From: Bolinopsis microptera
Taxonomy: Eukaryota > Ctenophora > Tentaculata > Lobata > Bolinopsidae
Length of the DNA stretch: 64,000 bases
NCBI RefSeq assembly: GCF_026151205.1
Contig: NC_087084.1
Location: forward strand, 12,677,453 to 12,741,452
Direction of reading: 5' to 3'
The notes under the pieces were generated by a model. It had not been told where the DNA came from and searched no databases. It saw nothing but the letters and a program-made list of their open reading frames with translations. Position numbers and translations under genes: made by a program. Below are positions 47,403 through 58,604 of the stretch, one piece after another. How positions within the stretch are numbered: the stretch's first letter is position 1; each line of letters starts with the position of its first letter.

Positions 47403-48839
47403 AAGATTTTGTACTTTATTGGGTCTTTTGGATCAAACGTTTCCCAGCTTAATTCCTGAACATAATTTTTGTTAAAATATATTGGAAGTTTGATATTGGG
47501 CAATCTAACCACTCATAAGAGCCACAGTGCTGACGCACGGGCCTCTGATGCCTTGATAAGTTTCATTTTTATTATATAGTTATAAGTTATTTTGTTTACT
47601 CGACTGGAGTGGGATAAAGAATCTTCACGATCCACACTCCACAGTCCCAGAGATAGTCCTACTCAATTTGATTTCTCGCCATATTTTTATAGTCATGTAT
47701 ATTGTATACTAACATTGCCATCACAATTCAAGACCATCAAGTGCTACTTTTCGAGCCTGGTTCCAAAGTACAAGTGTGTCCCCAAATCAGCAGCAATCAT
47801 TTGAAAACCTCTTCCCCTCGGCTGATTAAATGATATGTGCAATAAATCAGGAAACCGTTTATTCAGCAAGTTTACGTTTTTTTTAATTGGGTGTTAAAAG
47901 TGCTTGTGCTGTTGTTTTCGCGGCCTTATACCCTACTACTATACAGCCAATGTAAATAATAAACTATGTTTTCGGACCGTTCTTGTTAATGATTTTAATA
48001 GTTTATTTTCATTACCACAGCATTATAATTAAAACCTATTTGTCTTAAGTTCTGCCAGTATCTAAATTTCTTGTGATAGTGTATACCTATAATACTCTAA
48101 TGATTTACGAGGATCAGAGAGATTTGAAATATTAGCGTTTGTAATGATTTCGTGGAATTATTGGAAGAAGAATGGCGATCATATACTAAATAGAGTGGCG
48201 TCCCTCTTTCAAATATGAGCACAAATTCCTTCAAGCTTGTCTGTTAAGTTATTACCAAGATGTATTACCGAGCCTGCTGAGAATTCCCCCATCTTCCACC
48301 GCATTTCCTATATTACACCGCATCTTGTCAGTCACATACTATCAGTAGCTACTGAACTTCTAGGATTTCTCCCTTGCATCATGGCATCCTCAGCAAATAC
48401 AAACGGAGTTTTTCGGGAATGCTTGGAATGCTAGGATACTACTGGCGAGGATCAAATATTCAAACTGTGGCATGCATGAATTACGTAGTTCTGGTGAATA
48501 TATTCACTAAGAGAGGATGACTCCTGCTCTTTTTGCGGGGGTGTGGCTGATGAGGCAAGAGCTGGATCCAATGTGGGAACTTTTAAGGGCTCGTTACGTG
48601 TCACACTTGTAATATGTCACACTTGTAATATGTCACACTAGTAATCCTTTGTAGCTTCTTATTACTTACTGTTATCTTGTGTTACTGCTGTGAGCCGTCA
48701 TCTGCTAGGTTTTAAGTTTATTTTTTAGATGTTTTTATTTCATACATATCATGTGACATTGAATTGATTGTTGAATTATGGAGCATTTACGGGATAGTCA
48801 TCGCAAAAATGTTGTCAAGTTGTAAAATATACCTCTGAA

Positions 48840-49210
48840 GGGGGGGGGGGGGGGGCCAGAGGTATAATTTACAACTTGGGGGGGGGGGGGGGGGGGGGTT
48901 ATGAGTATTATTTAGAGTCCCGACGAAAGGGCTAAATTCTCATTCTCAAAAATTATTTTTGAGTATTTTTGAGAAAAGTTTCCAGGAGAGGCGAAAATCT
49001 CATTCTCAGAAATTGATTTTGAGTATTTTGGACCATCAATTGGACCACATTGCACTGATATGAAAAATTATTTGGTATATCACTATTTTTGAGCGGACAA
49101 TTTTTGAGAAAATGAGAAATCCATGCTGAATTTCTCAGATTCAAAAATAATTTTTGAGTATTCCCGGCGAAAATGGTCAAATTCTAAGATTCAAAAATTC
49201 TCAAATACTT
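48840..49210. repeat. G-runs and TTTTTGAG low-complexity block
   Basis: Two runs of more than ten G flank an inverted GAGGTATAATTTACAACTTG motif, then many copies of AAAATTATTTTTGAGTATTT-like sequence. Mirrored at 55,905-56,260. G-run lengths differ between arms and are probably unreliable. Confidence 0.7.
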
Positions 49211-49588
49211 ATGACCCCCCTCCTGAAATTGGCTGAATTACACCAAATTTAATTTAATAATGTACAGTATGTGGACATATATATTATATATTCGTCACTT
49301 TCAACAGTTTTGTTGCGTAGTACAACCTGTACTAATATCATGATAATACTATCGCACGTACAACATAATTATTGACCGATCACTATAATTGGGTGTTAAT
49401 TTAAATTCCCCCTTGTAGTTAATATCAGCTATTTTACTATTATGTTTCTTCTCATGGCTGTTAGTTGTTACATACTTTAAAATCATTAACATAGTTTAAA
49501 TAACTCTCTCTTGTGTAGTTTGTAAATTATCACCATATAGTTTTGTAACAGACTATCTGTTAGGCTATAAGCTCAACTGTTAGAGATA

Positions 49589-50071
49589 ATGGAGATAACA
49601 TTCACACCCGCTAAAATAGAGCCTGTAGAACGTAAAGTCTACAAGATTTCAATTCCCATGCCGGAAGTAAGTTACCAGCCTGATTACTAAATTAGTAACC
49701 TGATGAGTAGCCAGTTATCAGATTACTAAGTAATTACCAGTTACCTGGTTAGTAACTAATTACCAGACAGCTACCATGGGACAGATTACAGCCTTGTAGT
49801 ATAGTAGTATACAGCACTGAACAAAGATTCTAATGAAAATAAAGAATGTATTAGCTGTAACGGGAACTGTGAAGAGAAAGCAATTCCCAATGATTTGGAA
49901 CGAAATTATACTTTACATCCACAAGATATAACTTATAAATTACAATTACATTGTATATGTCATATCTAATATGATATACCCCACAGGGAGCGACAATGCC
50001 GGGCACAGCTGCAAAAACAGAAGCTCCATTACAGGTTACTGTAGGTGTAGAAGCAGCCCCTCCGTCAGCAA
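49589..50071 (+). CDS. Possible two exons of an unrecognised small protein
   Basis: Exon A is 49,589-49,666 (MEITFTPAKIEPVERKVYKI..., donor GTAAGT). Exon B is 49,987-50,071 (acceptor CCCCACAG; GATMPGTAAKTEAPLQVTVG..., donor GTAAGT). Phases fit each other and even fit a third frame at 50,580-50,704, which lies antisense to the peptide gene. Against it, the right-arm copy has two indels in each exon and a changed donor, so the frame is not conserved. Either the gene is real and the right copy is damaged, or the frames are chance. Confidence 0.3.
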
Positions 50072-50452
50072 GTAAGTAGCAAAATAGTAAATACTAAATA
50101 GTAAATAATAGGATGGTTCGTTCTTTTATATTTGTGCTAGTTAAGTGATAAAGTATAGATAAATTATGTCAATGTGAGATTGTTAGGCTTGAGTTTATGA
50201 ATTTTGCCACGGCAGTCTGCGGCAAAATCAGAATTTTCGGATTAAGCGGGTTATTTAGTAATCGTTGGAAATTAAATTCCTACTGCGAAATAAAGATTAA
50301 AATGAAAGATCAGCAATTTGTTGACAAAATTCGATTTGAATTCAAAAATAATCAAATGGACGAGGAATACATTTAAAATTGGCATTAATAAAGGCCCGCC
50401 CTTATTTCGGCCCTACAATAGACCTTTCAGTCATTCTCTATAATCTCTTTAT

Positions 50453-50535
50453 CATGTCATGTGTCACGTGTCACGTGTCATGTGTCACGTGTCACGTATC
50501 ACGTGTCACGTGTCATGTGTCACATGTCACGTGTT
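50453..50535. repeat. GTGTCACGTGTCAC microsatellite, length differs between arms
   Basis: About 80 bp of GTGTCA/CGTGTCA units here against about 36 bp at 54,637-54,673. Confidence 0.85.
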
Positions 50536-50559
50536 ATCGCTAGTGTTCATTATCTCTGT

Positions 50560-51351
50560 TTACTTCCTGCCCATTCCAGCGACTGATATTTCATCAATAT
50601 CTTCGTGGTCAACTAGTTCATCACCCACTGTAGTCCTCGCTTCTGAAGGAGGTTGTAATTCAGAAACCGCTAAACTGAGTTATTCAACTATTTTTAACTT
50701 ATAATATTTTAAATATGAAACACAGGTTTGCTATGCTGGGGGACTACCCCCTCCAGCTAGTTTCAAGCTATATTATTCATCAGTAGAGTCTAAACAGTCG
50801 ATATATCAATTTGTTGGTTATTTCAATCTTATTATAACATAACACACTTACCAATGTTAATAGGCTCAGTATTCATTTCGAAGGCAACCTCATTGTTAAC
50901 AATAGAATCAGCTTCAGCTAATGTAGCTTCATCTGGGTAGCCGTATACTCTGTGTGGTTACTATAGTTACTATGTGTGGTTACTATGCATATGGTTACTA
51001 TGTGTGGTTACTGTGGTTACTATGTGTGGTTACTATGGTTACTATGTGTGGTGACTATGGTTACTATGTGTGGTTACTATGGTTACTGTGGTTACTGGTT
51101 AGTTGTTATCAGCAACTTTCTGTCAGGTGGTGTGACGTCACGTCGTGTCACGTGACTTTATCGCACCAAGTCATAATATTTAGCTAGTTTTATTAAGCCG
51201 CCTCAGTAGTAAATTGACAAATCAGATGACGGATATGAATATAACCATTATATTGGTTTGCATTATATCTGTACCTGTCGGATTCCTCTGAGATAGAATC
51301 CGTAGCAATCACACAGAGCAAAATAGCGGAGAGGACCACCAACAGCTTCAT
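50560..51351 (-). CDS. Secreted acidic peptide precursor ending Gly-Arg-Lys, left-arm copy (intact)
   Basis: Three exons: 51,351-51,275, 50,949-50,852 and 50,642-50,560. Junctions are in matching phases (2, then 1), with donors GTACAG and GTAAGT and acceptors ACCACACAG and CTCCTTCAG. The 85-residue product opens with a signal peptide (MKLLVVLSAILLCVIA), then SISEESD, then a strongly acidic region without Cys, and ends ISVAGMGRK. Gly83-Arg84-Lys85 is a classic C-terminal amidation and trimming signal, so an amidated peptide such as one ending in VAGM could be released. It may be a neuropeptide or an antimicrobial-type precursor; the family is not recognised. Exon 2 is identical between arms, and exon 3 differs at five third-codon positions only. 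Confidence 0.75.
50950..51096. repeat. GGTTACTATGTGT minisatellite in intron 1 of the peptide gene
   Basis: Imperfect 12- to 18-bp units (GGTTACTATGTGT, GGTTACTATAGTTACTATG). The mirrored array is at 54,095-54,217 with different unit order. It adjoins the exon 2 acceptor. Confidence 0.85.
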
Positions 51352-51930
51352 CTTTAAATAATTTATTGATGTGTTTTCTAAGTTGTGAGTCGTGTATTGG
51401 ACTATTGTTAAAATGTGCACCTAAAAAAGAAAGCATTCATTATTTAACAAGCTGCAAAGTCAAGAAAAACCAAGTATATTTTTTGAAACAGTTATCAAAA
51501 ACCAATTATCAAAAAGCCATTCCGAGATCAAGTTAATTTAAATACAACACATAATCAGTGAAATCACACGATCAATACTACAGTGGTATATGAAATGTAT
51601 ACTGTATAGTTATATATAAGAACTGTAAGCTGTCACTACAGTACTACCTGATTGTAGGAAATCAAAAGTCTCCCTTCTCATTTTAAAGTTATCTGCTATA
51701 TTCTAACCGACACCTGTCACCGGAGTCGAACTAATTAGTTGTTAATTATCATAGATCACTCCTTATTTCACGTCATGAATAGTATTGTTGCTCTGTCACG
51801 TGATCATATCTGCCACATTCTATCTGGAAAGGGGCTGAAATAATAAAATAAGTGTAAATAATTAATATAATAAGAGATAAGTGCGCCGTTGTGCACCATG
51901 TTCAAACTTGGAACTGGTTAATGAATGTGC

Positions 51931-52182
51931 TCAAGCAAATTCCCAAGTATTATCCACGAATCTCGGAGTTATTTTTCCGTCGTAATACTCGGATTGAAAA
52001 TCTGGTGCCGTTATTATAAGTGGTCGATCCCGATGGTTAGGGCAAGCCATATATTTTATTTGCATGCCTAAAGGGAGACATCCCGCTACGAAATTTGCAG
52101 CTTTTCTGGTTTCTAAATCAGTTATCGTTTGAGCCGTTTTCTGCAAGACTTTCTCCTGGTTATCTAATATAAAAGTTATCCG
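51931..52182 (-). CDS. 3' end of an unrecognised coding sequence running into the assembly gap
   Basis: On the minus strand a clean frame enters from the N gap and runs 83 codons to TGA at 51,931: LDNQEKVLQKTAQTITDLET, then FVAGCLPLGMQIKYMACPNH, then RDRPLIITAP and VDNTWEFA. The composition is fully protein-like (a helical start, then a Cys-Pro-Asn-His segment). The right arm carries the mirrored stretch (about 52,980-53,240) in corrupted form. I do not recognise the family, and the N-terminal part is in or beyond the gap. Confidence 0.6.
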   Translation of the reverse strand, partial: RITFILDNQEKVLQKTAQTITDLETRKAANFVAGCLPLGMQIKYMACPNHRDRPLIITAPDFQSEYYDGKITPRFVDNTWEFA

Positions 52183-52282
52183 NNNNNNNNNNNNNNNNNN
52201 NNNNNNNNNNNNNNNNNNNNNNNNNNNNNNNNNNNNNNNNNNNNNNNNNNNNNNNNNNNNNNNNNNNNNNNNNNNNNNNNNN
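52183..52282. other. 100-N assembly gap at the centre of the inverted repeat
   Basis: Exactly 100 N, the usual placeholder for a gap of unknown size. The two arms meet here, so the join is a scaffolding decision and not sequenced DNA. Confidence 0.99.
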
Positions 52283-53230
52283 ATTTTTCCCCCCAAATCA
52301 AAAATCCGGGAAATTTGGGGCAAAAACCTTTTTGGTTTAAATTTTAAATCAAAAAAAAAAGGGTTAATCAAGGTTTGGAAAATTTTAAAAACCCAAATTT
52401 AAAAAAACGATTAAAAATGCGACACTAATTTTTAAAAACGTTTTTTTTGTAGTTTCTACAGGATACCCAATTTTAAAACTTAACTAAATCATTTAAATGA
52501 AATGTCTAAGTTGCGTTTTTTTAAGCATGCTTGAAGCAAAAACTAGAGGTATTTTTTCCCAAAATTAAAAACCCAAAAGTAATGAAAAAAAAATTCGTTA
52601 TTTTTTTAAATACTCTATATCTTTGAACCTCTAAACCATTAGAGAATACAGTGGGAATTAAAAAAATTTAAATTAATTAGTATTAATAATAAGAAATTAG
52701 ACAGTATCTATAATTAGTTTTTTACGCAAAAATCCCCCTTAGATTCTCCCACGGGGCCACATTCCCTTTGCAAAAAAAGCTTTATTAAAAATATTTTTAA
52801 CCCCAAGGGAAATTTAAAAAAAGGGAGGATTTTAAAATAATTTTGGAAAACAAACCACAAAAGGTTCAGAAATTTCAAAATTCAGAATATTTAAAAGTTG
52901 CAGGTCGGTATCACCTAAAAAGGGGAAAGAGGTTGACACAGTTTTTTTTAGCATTTTTTTTTTCATATGCGGGTTTAAAGGGAAAAAAACTTTTATATTG
53001 GGAAAAAGGGGGAGAAAAGGGAAAAAAAGCTGAAAAAAGCTGCAAAAAAGCTGCAGAAAAGCGAAAATTTCCGAAAGCGGGATTTTTCCCCCTTTGGCTT
53101 GCAAATAAAATATATGGCTTGCCCAAAACCATCGGGATCGCCCACTTAAAATTAAGGGCCACCATTTTTTAAACCCCGGTATTACGAGGGAAAAAAAATT
53201 AACCCCGAGTTTCGGGGTTATCCCTTGGGG
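52283..53230. other. Corrupted tip of the right arm
   Basis: Recognisably the reverse complement of the left-arm tip in places (CATATATTTTATTTGC, GATCCCGATGGTT), but filled with homopolymer runs (AAAAAAA, GGGG, CCCC) that replace mixed sequence. This looks like consensus failure at low coverage. Open frames here, including those at 52,832-53,287, should not be trusted. Confidence 0.8.
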
Positions 53231-53857
53231 GAATTTGCTTGAGCACTTTTCTTTAAACCCATTCCCAAGTTTGAACATGGTGCACAACGGCGCACTTATC
53301 TCTTATTATATTAATTATTTACACTTATTTTATTATTTCAGCCCCTTTTCCAGATAGAATGTGGCAGATATGATCACGTGACAGAGCAACAATACTATTC
53401 ATGACGTGAAATAAGGAGTGATCTATGATAATTAACAACTATCTTAGTTCGACTCCGTGACAGGTGTCGGTTAGAATATAGCAGATAAACTTTAAAATGA
53501 GAAGGGAGACTTTGATTTCTACAATCAGGTAGTACTGTAGTGACAGCTTACAGTTCTTATATATAACTATACAGTATACATTTCATATACCACTGTAGTA
53601 TTGATCGTGTGATTTCACTGATTATGTGTTGTATTTAAATTACTTGATCTCGGAATGGCTTTTTGATAATTGGTTTTTGATAACTGTTTCAAAAAATATA
53701 ATTGGTTTTTCTTGACTTTTGCAGCTTGTTAAATAATGAATGCTTTCTTTTTTTTAGGTGCACATTTTAACAATAGTCCCAATACACGATGAATATTTTA
53801 TGTTTTAAATTCAGACTCACAACTTAAAAATAACATCAATATATAAATCATTTAAAG

Positions 53858-54611
53858 ATGAAGCTGTTGGTGGTCCTCTCCGCTATTTGCTCTGTGTGAT
53901 TGCTACGGATTCTATCTCAGAGGAATCCGACAGGTACCGATTAATGCAAACCAATATAATGGTTATATTCATATCCGTCATCTGATTTGTCAATTTACTA
54001 CTGAGGCGGCTTAATACAACTAGCTAAACTTGGTGCTATAAAGTCACGTGACACGACGTGACGTCACACCACCTCACAGAAAGTTGCTGATAACAACTAA
54101 CCAATAACCACAGTAACCACACATAGTAACCATAGTAACCACAGTAACCACACATAGTAACCACAGTAACCACACATAGTAACCATAGTAACCACACATA
54201 GTAACCATAGTAACCACACAGAGTATACGGCTACCCAGATGAAGCTACATTAGCTGAAGCTGATTCTATTGTTAACAATGAGGTTGCCTTCGAAATGAAT
54301 ACTGAGCCTATTAACATTGGTGAGTGTGTTATGTTATAATAAGATTGAAATAACCAACAAATTGATATATCGACTGTTTAGACTCTACTGATGAATAATA
54401 TAGCTTGAAACTAGCTGGAGGGGGTAGTCCCCCAGCATAGCAAACCTGTGTTTCATATTTAAAATACTATAAGTTAAAAGTAGTTAAATAACTGAGTTTA
54501 ACGGTTTCTGAATTACAAACCCCTTCAGAAGCGAGGACTACTGTGGGAGATGAACTAGTAGACCACGAGGATATTGATGAAATATCAGTCGCTGGGATGG
54601 GCAGGAAGTAA
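53858..54611 (+). CDS. Secreted peptide precursor, right-arm copy (one-base frameshift)
   Basis: Exons 53,858-53,933, 54,222-54,319 and 54,529-54,611 mirror the left-arm gene. Splice sites are kept (donors GTACCG and GTGAGT; acceptors ACCACACAG and CCCCTTCAG). Exon 1 lacks one T in the signal-peptide codons (CTATTTGC for CTATTTTGC), which would stop translation soon after. Because the missing base is in a short T run beside the corrupted arm tip, a sequencing error is as likely as a real mutation. Exon 2 is identical to the left copy. Exon 3 keeps the same protein sequence, including the Gly-Arg-Lys end. Confidence 0.7.
54095..54217. repeat. Minisatellite, mirror of 50,950-51,096
   Basis: Units AACCACACATAGTAACCATAGT in intron 1 of the right-arm peptide gene; array shorter and ordered differently. 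Confidence 0.85.
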
Positions 54612-54636
54612 ACAGAGATAATGAACACTAGCGATA

Positions 54637-54673
54637 ACACGTGACACATGACACGTGACACATGACACGTGAC
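54637..54673. repeat. Short CACGTGACACATGA array
   Basis: Mirror of 50,453-50,535 with fewer units. Confidence 0.8.
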
Positions 54674-57600
54674 ATTATAAAGAGATTATAGAGTCAATGA
54701 CTAAAAGGTCTATTGTAGGTCGAAATAAGGGCGGGCCTTTATTAATGCCAATTTTAAATGTATTCCTTGTCTTTTTGATTATTTTTGAATTCAAATCGAA
54801 TTTTGTCAACGAATTGCTGATCTTTCATTTTAATCTTTATTTCGCAGTAGGAATTTAATTTACAACGATTACTAAATAACCCGCTTAATCCGAAAATTCT
54901 GATTTTGCCGCAGACTGCAAGCCTAACAATCTCACAGTGACATTTATCTATACTTTATCGCTTAACTAATACAAATATAAAAGAACGAACCATCCTATTA
55001 TTTACTATTTAGTATTTACTATTTTTCTACTTACTAGCTGACTGAGGGGCTGCTTCTACACATACAGTAACCTGTAATGGAGCTTCTTGTTTTTGCAGCT
55101 GTGCCCGGCATTGTCGCCTCCCTGTGGGGTATATCATATTATATATAACATATACAATGTATACTCTTGTAAGTTTGTATATTTACAATGTAATTGTAAA
55201 TAATTTATATCTTGTGGATGTAAAGTATAATTTCGTTCCAAATCATTGGAATTGCTTTCTCTTCACAGTTCCCGTTACAGCTAATACATTTCCATTTTCG
55301 TAAGAATCTGTGTTCAATGTTGTAAGCTACAAGGCTGTAATCTGTCTCATGGTAGCTGTCTGGTAATTAGTTACTAACCAGGTAACTGGTAATTACTTAG
55401 TAATCTGATAACTGGCTACTCATCAGGTTACTAATTAGTAATCAGGCTGGTAACTACTTCCGGCATGGGAATTGAAATCTTGTAGACTTTTACGTTCTAC
55501 AGGCTCTATTTAGCGGGTGTGAATGTTATCTCCATTATCTCTAACAGTTGAGCTTATAGCCTAACAGATAGTCTGTTACAAAACTATTGGTGATAATTTA
55601 CAAACTACACAAGAGAGAGTTATTTAAACTATGTTAATGATTTTAAAGTATGTAACAACTAACAGCCATGAGAAGAAACATAATAGTAAAATAGCTGATA
55701 TTAACTACAAGGGGGAATTTAAATTAACACCCAATTATAGTGATCGGTCAATAATTATGTTGTACGTGCGATAGTATTATCATGATATTAGTACAGGTTG
55801 TACTACGCAACAAAACTGTTGAAAGTGACGAATATATAATATATATATGTCCACATACTGTACATTATTAAATTTAATTTGGTGTTATTCAGCCAATTTC
55901 AGGAGGGGGGTCATAAGTATTTTTGAATCTGAGAATTTGACCATTTTCGCCGGGAATACTCAAAAATGTCTCAAAAATTATTTTTGAATCTGAGAAATTC
56001 AGCATGGATTTCTCATTTTCTAAAAAATTGTCCGCTCAAAAATAGTGATATACCAAATAATTCTTCATATCAGTGCAATGTGGTCCAATTGATGGTCCAA
56101 AATAATCAAAATCAATTTTTGAGAATGAGTTTTTCGCCTCTCCCGGAAACTTTTTCTCAAAACTACTCAAAAATAATTTTTGAGAATAAGAATTTAGCCC
56201 TTTCGTCGGGACTCTCAAAAATACTCATGACCCCCCCCCCCCCCCCCCTCAGAGGTATAATTTACAACTTGACAACATTTTTGCGATTACTATCCCGTAC
56301 ATGCTCCATAATTCAACAATCAATTCAATGTCACATGAAATGTATGAAATAAAAACATCTAAAAAATAAACTTAAAACGTAGCAGATTACGGCTCACAGC
56401 AGTAACATAAGATAACAGTAAGTAATAAGAAGCTACAAAGGATTACAAGTGTGACATGTTACAAGTGTGACACGTAACGAGCCCTTAAAAGTTCCCACAT
56501 TGGATCCAGCTCTTGCCTCATCAGCCACACCCGCAAAAAGAGCAGGAGTCATCCTCTCCTAGTGAATATATTCACCAGAACTACGTAATTCATGCATGCT
56601 ACAGTGTGGATATTTGATCCTCACCAGTAGTATCCTAGCATTCCCAACATTCCCGAAAAACTCCGTTTGTATTTGCTGAGGAGTGAGGATGCAAGGGAGA
56701 AATCCTAGAAATTCAGTAGCTACTGATAGTATGTGACTGACAAGATGCGGTGTAATATAGGAAATGCGGCGGAAGATGGGGGAATTCTCAGCAGTCTCGG
56801 TAAATGGTAATATATCTTAACTTAACAGACAAGCTTGAAGGAATTTGTGCTCATGTTTGAAAGAGGGACGCCACTCTGTATAACTATAATCGCCATTCCT
56901 TTTCCAATAATTCCATGAGATCATTACAAACGCTAATATTTCAAATCTCTCTGATCCTCATAAATCATTAGAGTATTATAGGTATACACTATCACAAGAA
57001 ATTTAGATACTGGCAGAACTTAAGACAAATAGATTTTAATTATAACGCTGTGGTAATGAAAATAAACTATTAAAATCATTAACAAGAACGGTTCGGAAAC
57101 ATAGTCTATTATTTATATTGGCTGTATAGTAGGGTATAAGAGTATAAGGCCGCGAAAACAACAGCACAAGCACTTTTAAAGTTTTAACACCCAATTAAGA
57201 AAAAACATAAATTTGCTGAATAAACGAGTTCCTGAGTTATTGCACATATCATGTAATCAGCCGAGGGGAGGAGGTTTTCAAATGATTGCTGCTGATTTGG
57301 GGACGCACTTGTACTTTTGGAACCAGGCTCGAAAAGTAGCACTTGATGGTCTTAAATTGTGATGGCAATGTTATTATATAACATGACTGTAAAAATATGG
57401 CGAGAAATCAAATTGAGTAGGACTATCTCTGGGACTGTGGAGTGTGGATCGTGAAGATTCTTTATCTCACTCCAGTCGAGTAAACAAAATAACTTATAAC
57501 TATAATAAAAATGAAACTTATCAAGGCATCAGAGGCCCGTGCGTCAGCACTGTGGGTCTTATAAGTGGTTAGATTGCCCAATATCAAACTTCCAATATAA

Positions 57601-57674
57601 TTTAACAAAAAGAATGTTCAGGAATTAAGCTGGGAAACGTTTGATCCAAAAGACCCAATAGAGTACAAAATCTT

Positions 57675-57775
57675 CTATATCATGTCAGTGGCTGGTTGAT
57701 TAATGTTCGTCACAGATATTTGATCCTCGCCAGTAGACGTATCCCCGCATTCCCGAAAAACTCCGTTTGTATTTG
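57675..57775 (-). CDS. Candidate terminal exon, right-arm copy
   Basis: Mirror of 47,302-47,402: NGVFRECGDTSTGEDQISVT, ending DMI then TAG, after an acceptor-like GATATCCGCAG. Nearly unchanged between arms, which favours a coding role, but the host gene is undetermined. Confidence 0.35.
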
Positions 57776-58604
57776 CTGCGGATATCATCAGGGAGAAATG
57801 CAACTTCAGTAGCTTCTGATAGCAGGATACGGAGCAACATAAGAATGCGACCCGTGTGTCAGTACTGCGGGTCGTATGGGAGATAAGATCTCCCAATATC
57901 AAACTTCCAATACATTTTGGGAAGGAGAGTGTTCAGGAATTAGGCTGGGAAACGCTTTATCCAATAGACCCGATAGAAGGGTACAAACTTTCAACACTAC
58001 TATATATATAGTAGTGTTGAAAGTTTTATATATATAAGTATAATTAATAATATAACAAATAATTGATATTTTCAACACTAGACAATAGTTAATATAACAA
58101 ACAATTTGAGAATATGAGTAATGACACGACGTAGAAATTTCGATACGTGATTTATCTATTCATCTCAGTTAGAACATTTTCATCACTGAGTCTATTCAGA
58201 AAAAATCAGAAATTTTCTCGGAAGAATCATCAAATGAGACTCAATAAAACTACACGACTTAATCAGGTTTATCGATAACTGTACTACTTTACGAGATATA
58301 TTCAAATTTGGTATGAAAGTCGGTGGTTTTTCGAAAAAAACACCATATTTTCGGAGTACCAAATTTTGGTCACCGTCATTATTTTTTCCCAAATTATTTT
58401 TCACGTATTTTCCTTAACTATGACTTTATCGATTTACTAGATCAATATAGTAAGTTATAATTATTATTCATCAAACAAATGAACACTAGTATTCTATCAT
58501 GAATTGCTTTAAAAATGATTTTGGACACGTTCCATTAAAAGTAAGCAAGCTCTGTCAACAAGACAGCACAAATAAAAACAGTGTGTTAACTGAGCTACAC
58601 TAAC

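Larger units (their letters stand above)
46468..49588. other. Left-arm interior, mostly non-coding
   Basis: Contains two related exon-like segments (47,302-47,402 and 48,394-48,460) described separately, TA microsatellite near 47,040, three copies of an 18-bp TGTCACACTTGTAATA-type unit at 48,597-48,648 (two in the right arm), G-runs at 48,840-48,900 and a TTTTTGAG-rich low-complexity block at 48,945-49,200. No further exon of Flattop was secured. Confidence 0.5.
43428..52182. repeat. Left arm of a giant inverted repeat
   Basis: Runs in reverse complement of 52,283-61,645. Anchor pairs: 43,440 with 61,630; 45,726-45,752 with 59,320-59,346; 46,327-46,467 with 58,605-58,745; 50,560-50,642 with 54,529-54,611; 51,275-51,351 with 53,858-53,933. 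The arms differ by substitutions, small indels, repeat copy number and one transposon unique to each arm. The outer left end meets unrelated sequence at 43,428. Confidence 0.95.

Noticed and set aside
47592-47804. 70-codon plus-strand frame in the left arm
   Set aside because: No splice or start support, and the mirrored right-arm sequence does not keep the frame.
52832-53287. 151-codon minus frame and overlapping plus frames
   Set aside because: They lie in the corrupted right-arm tip; the hydrophobic runs come from inflated homopolymers, and the clean mirror (51,900-52,182) does not encode them on these frames.
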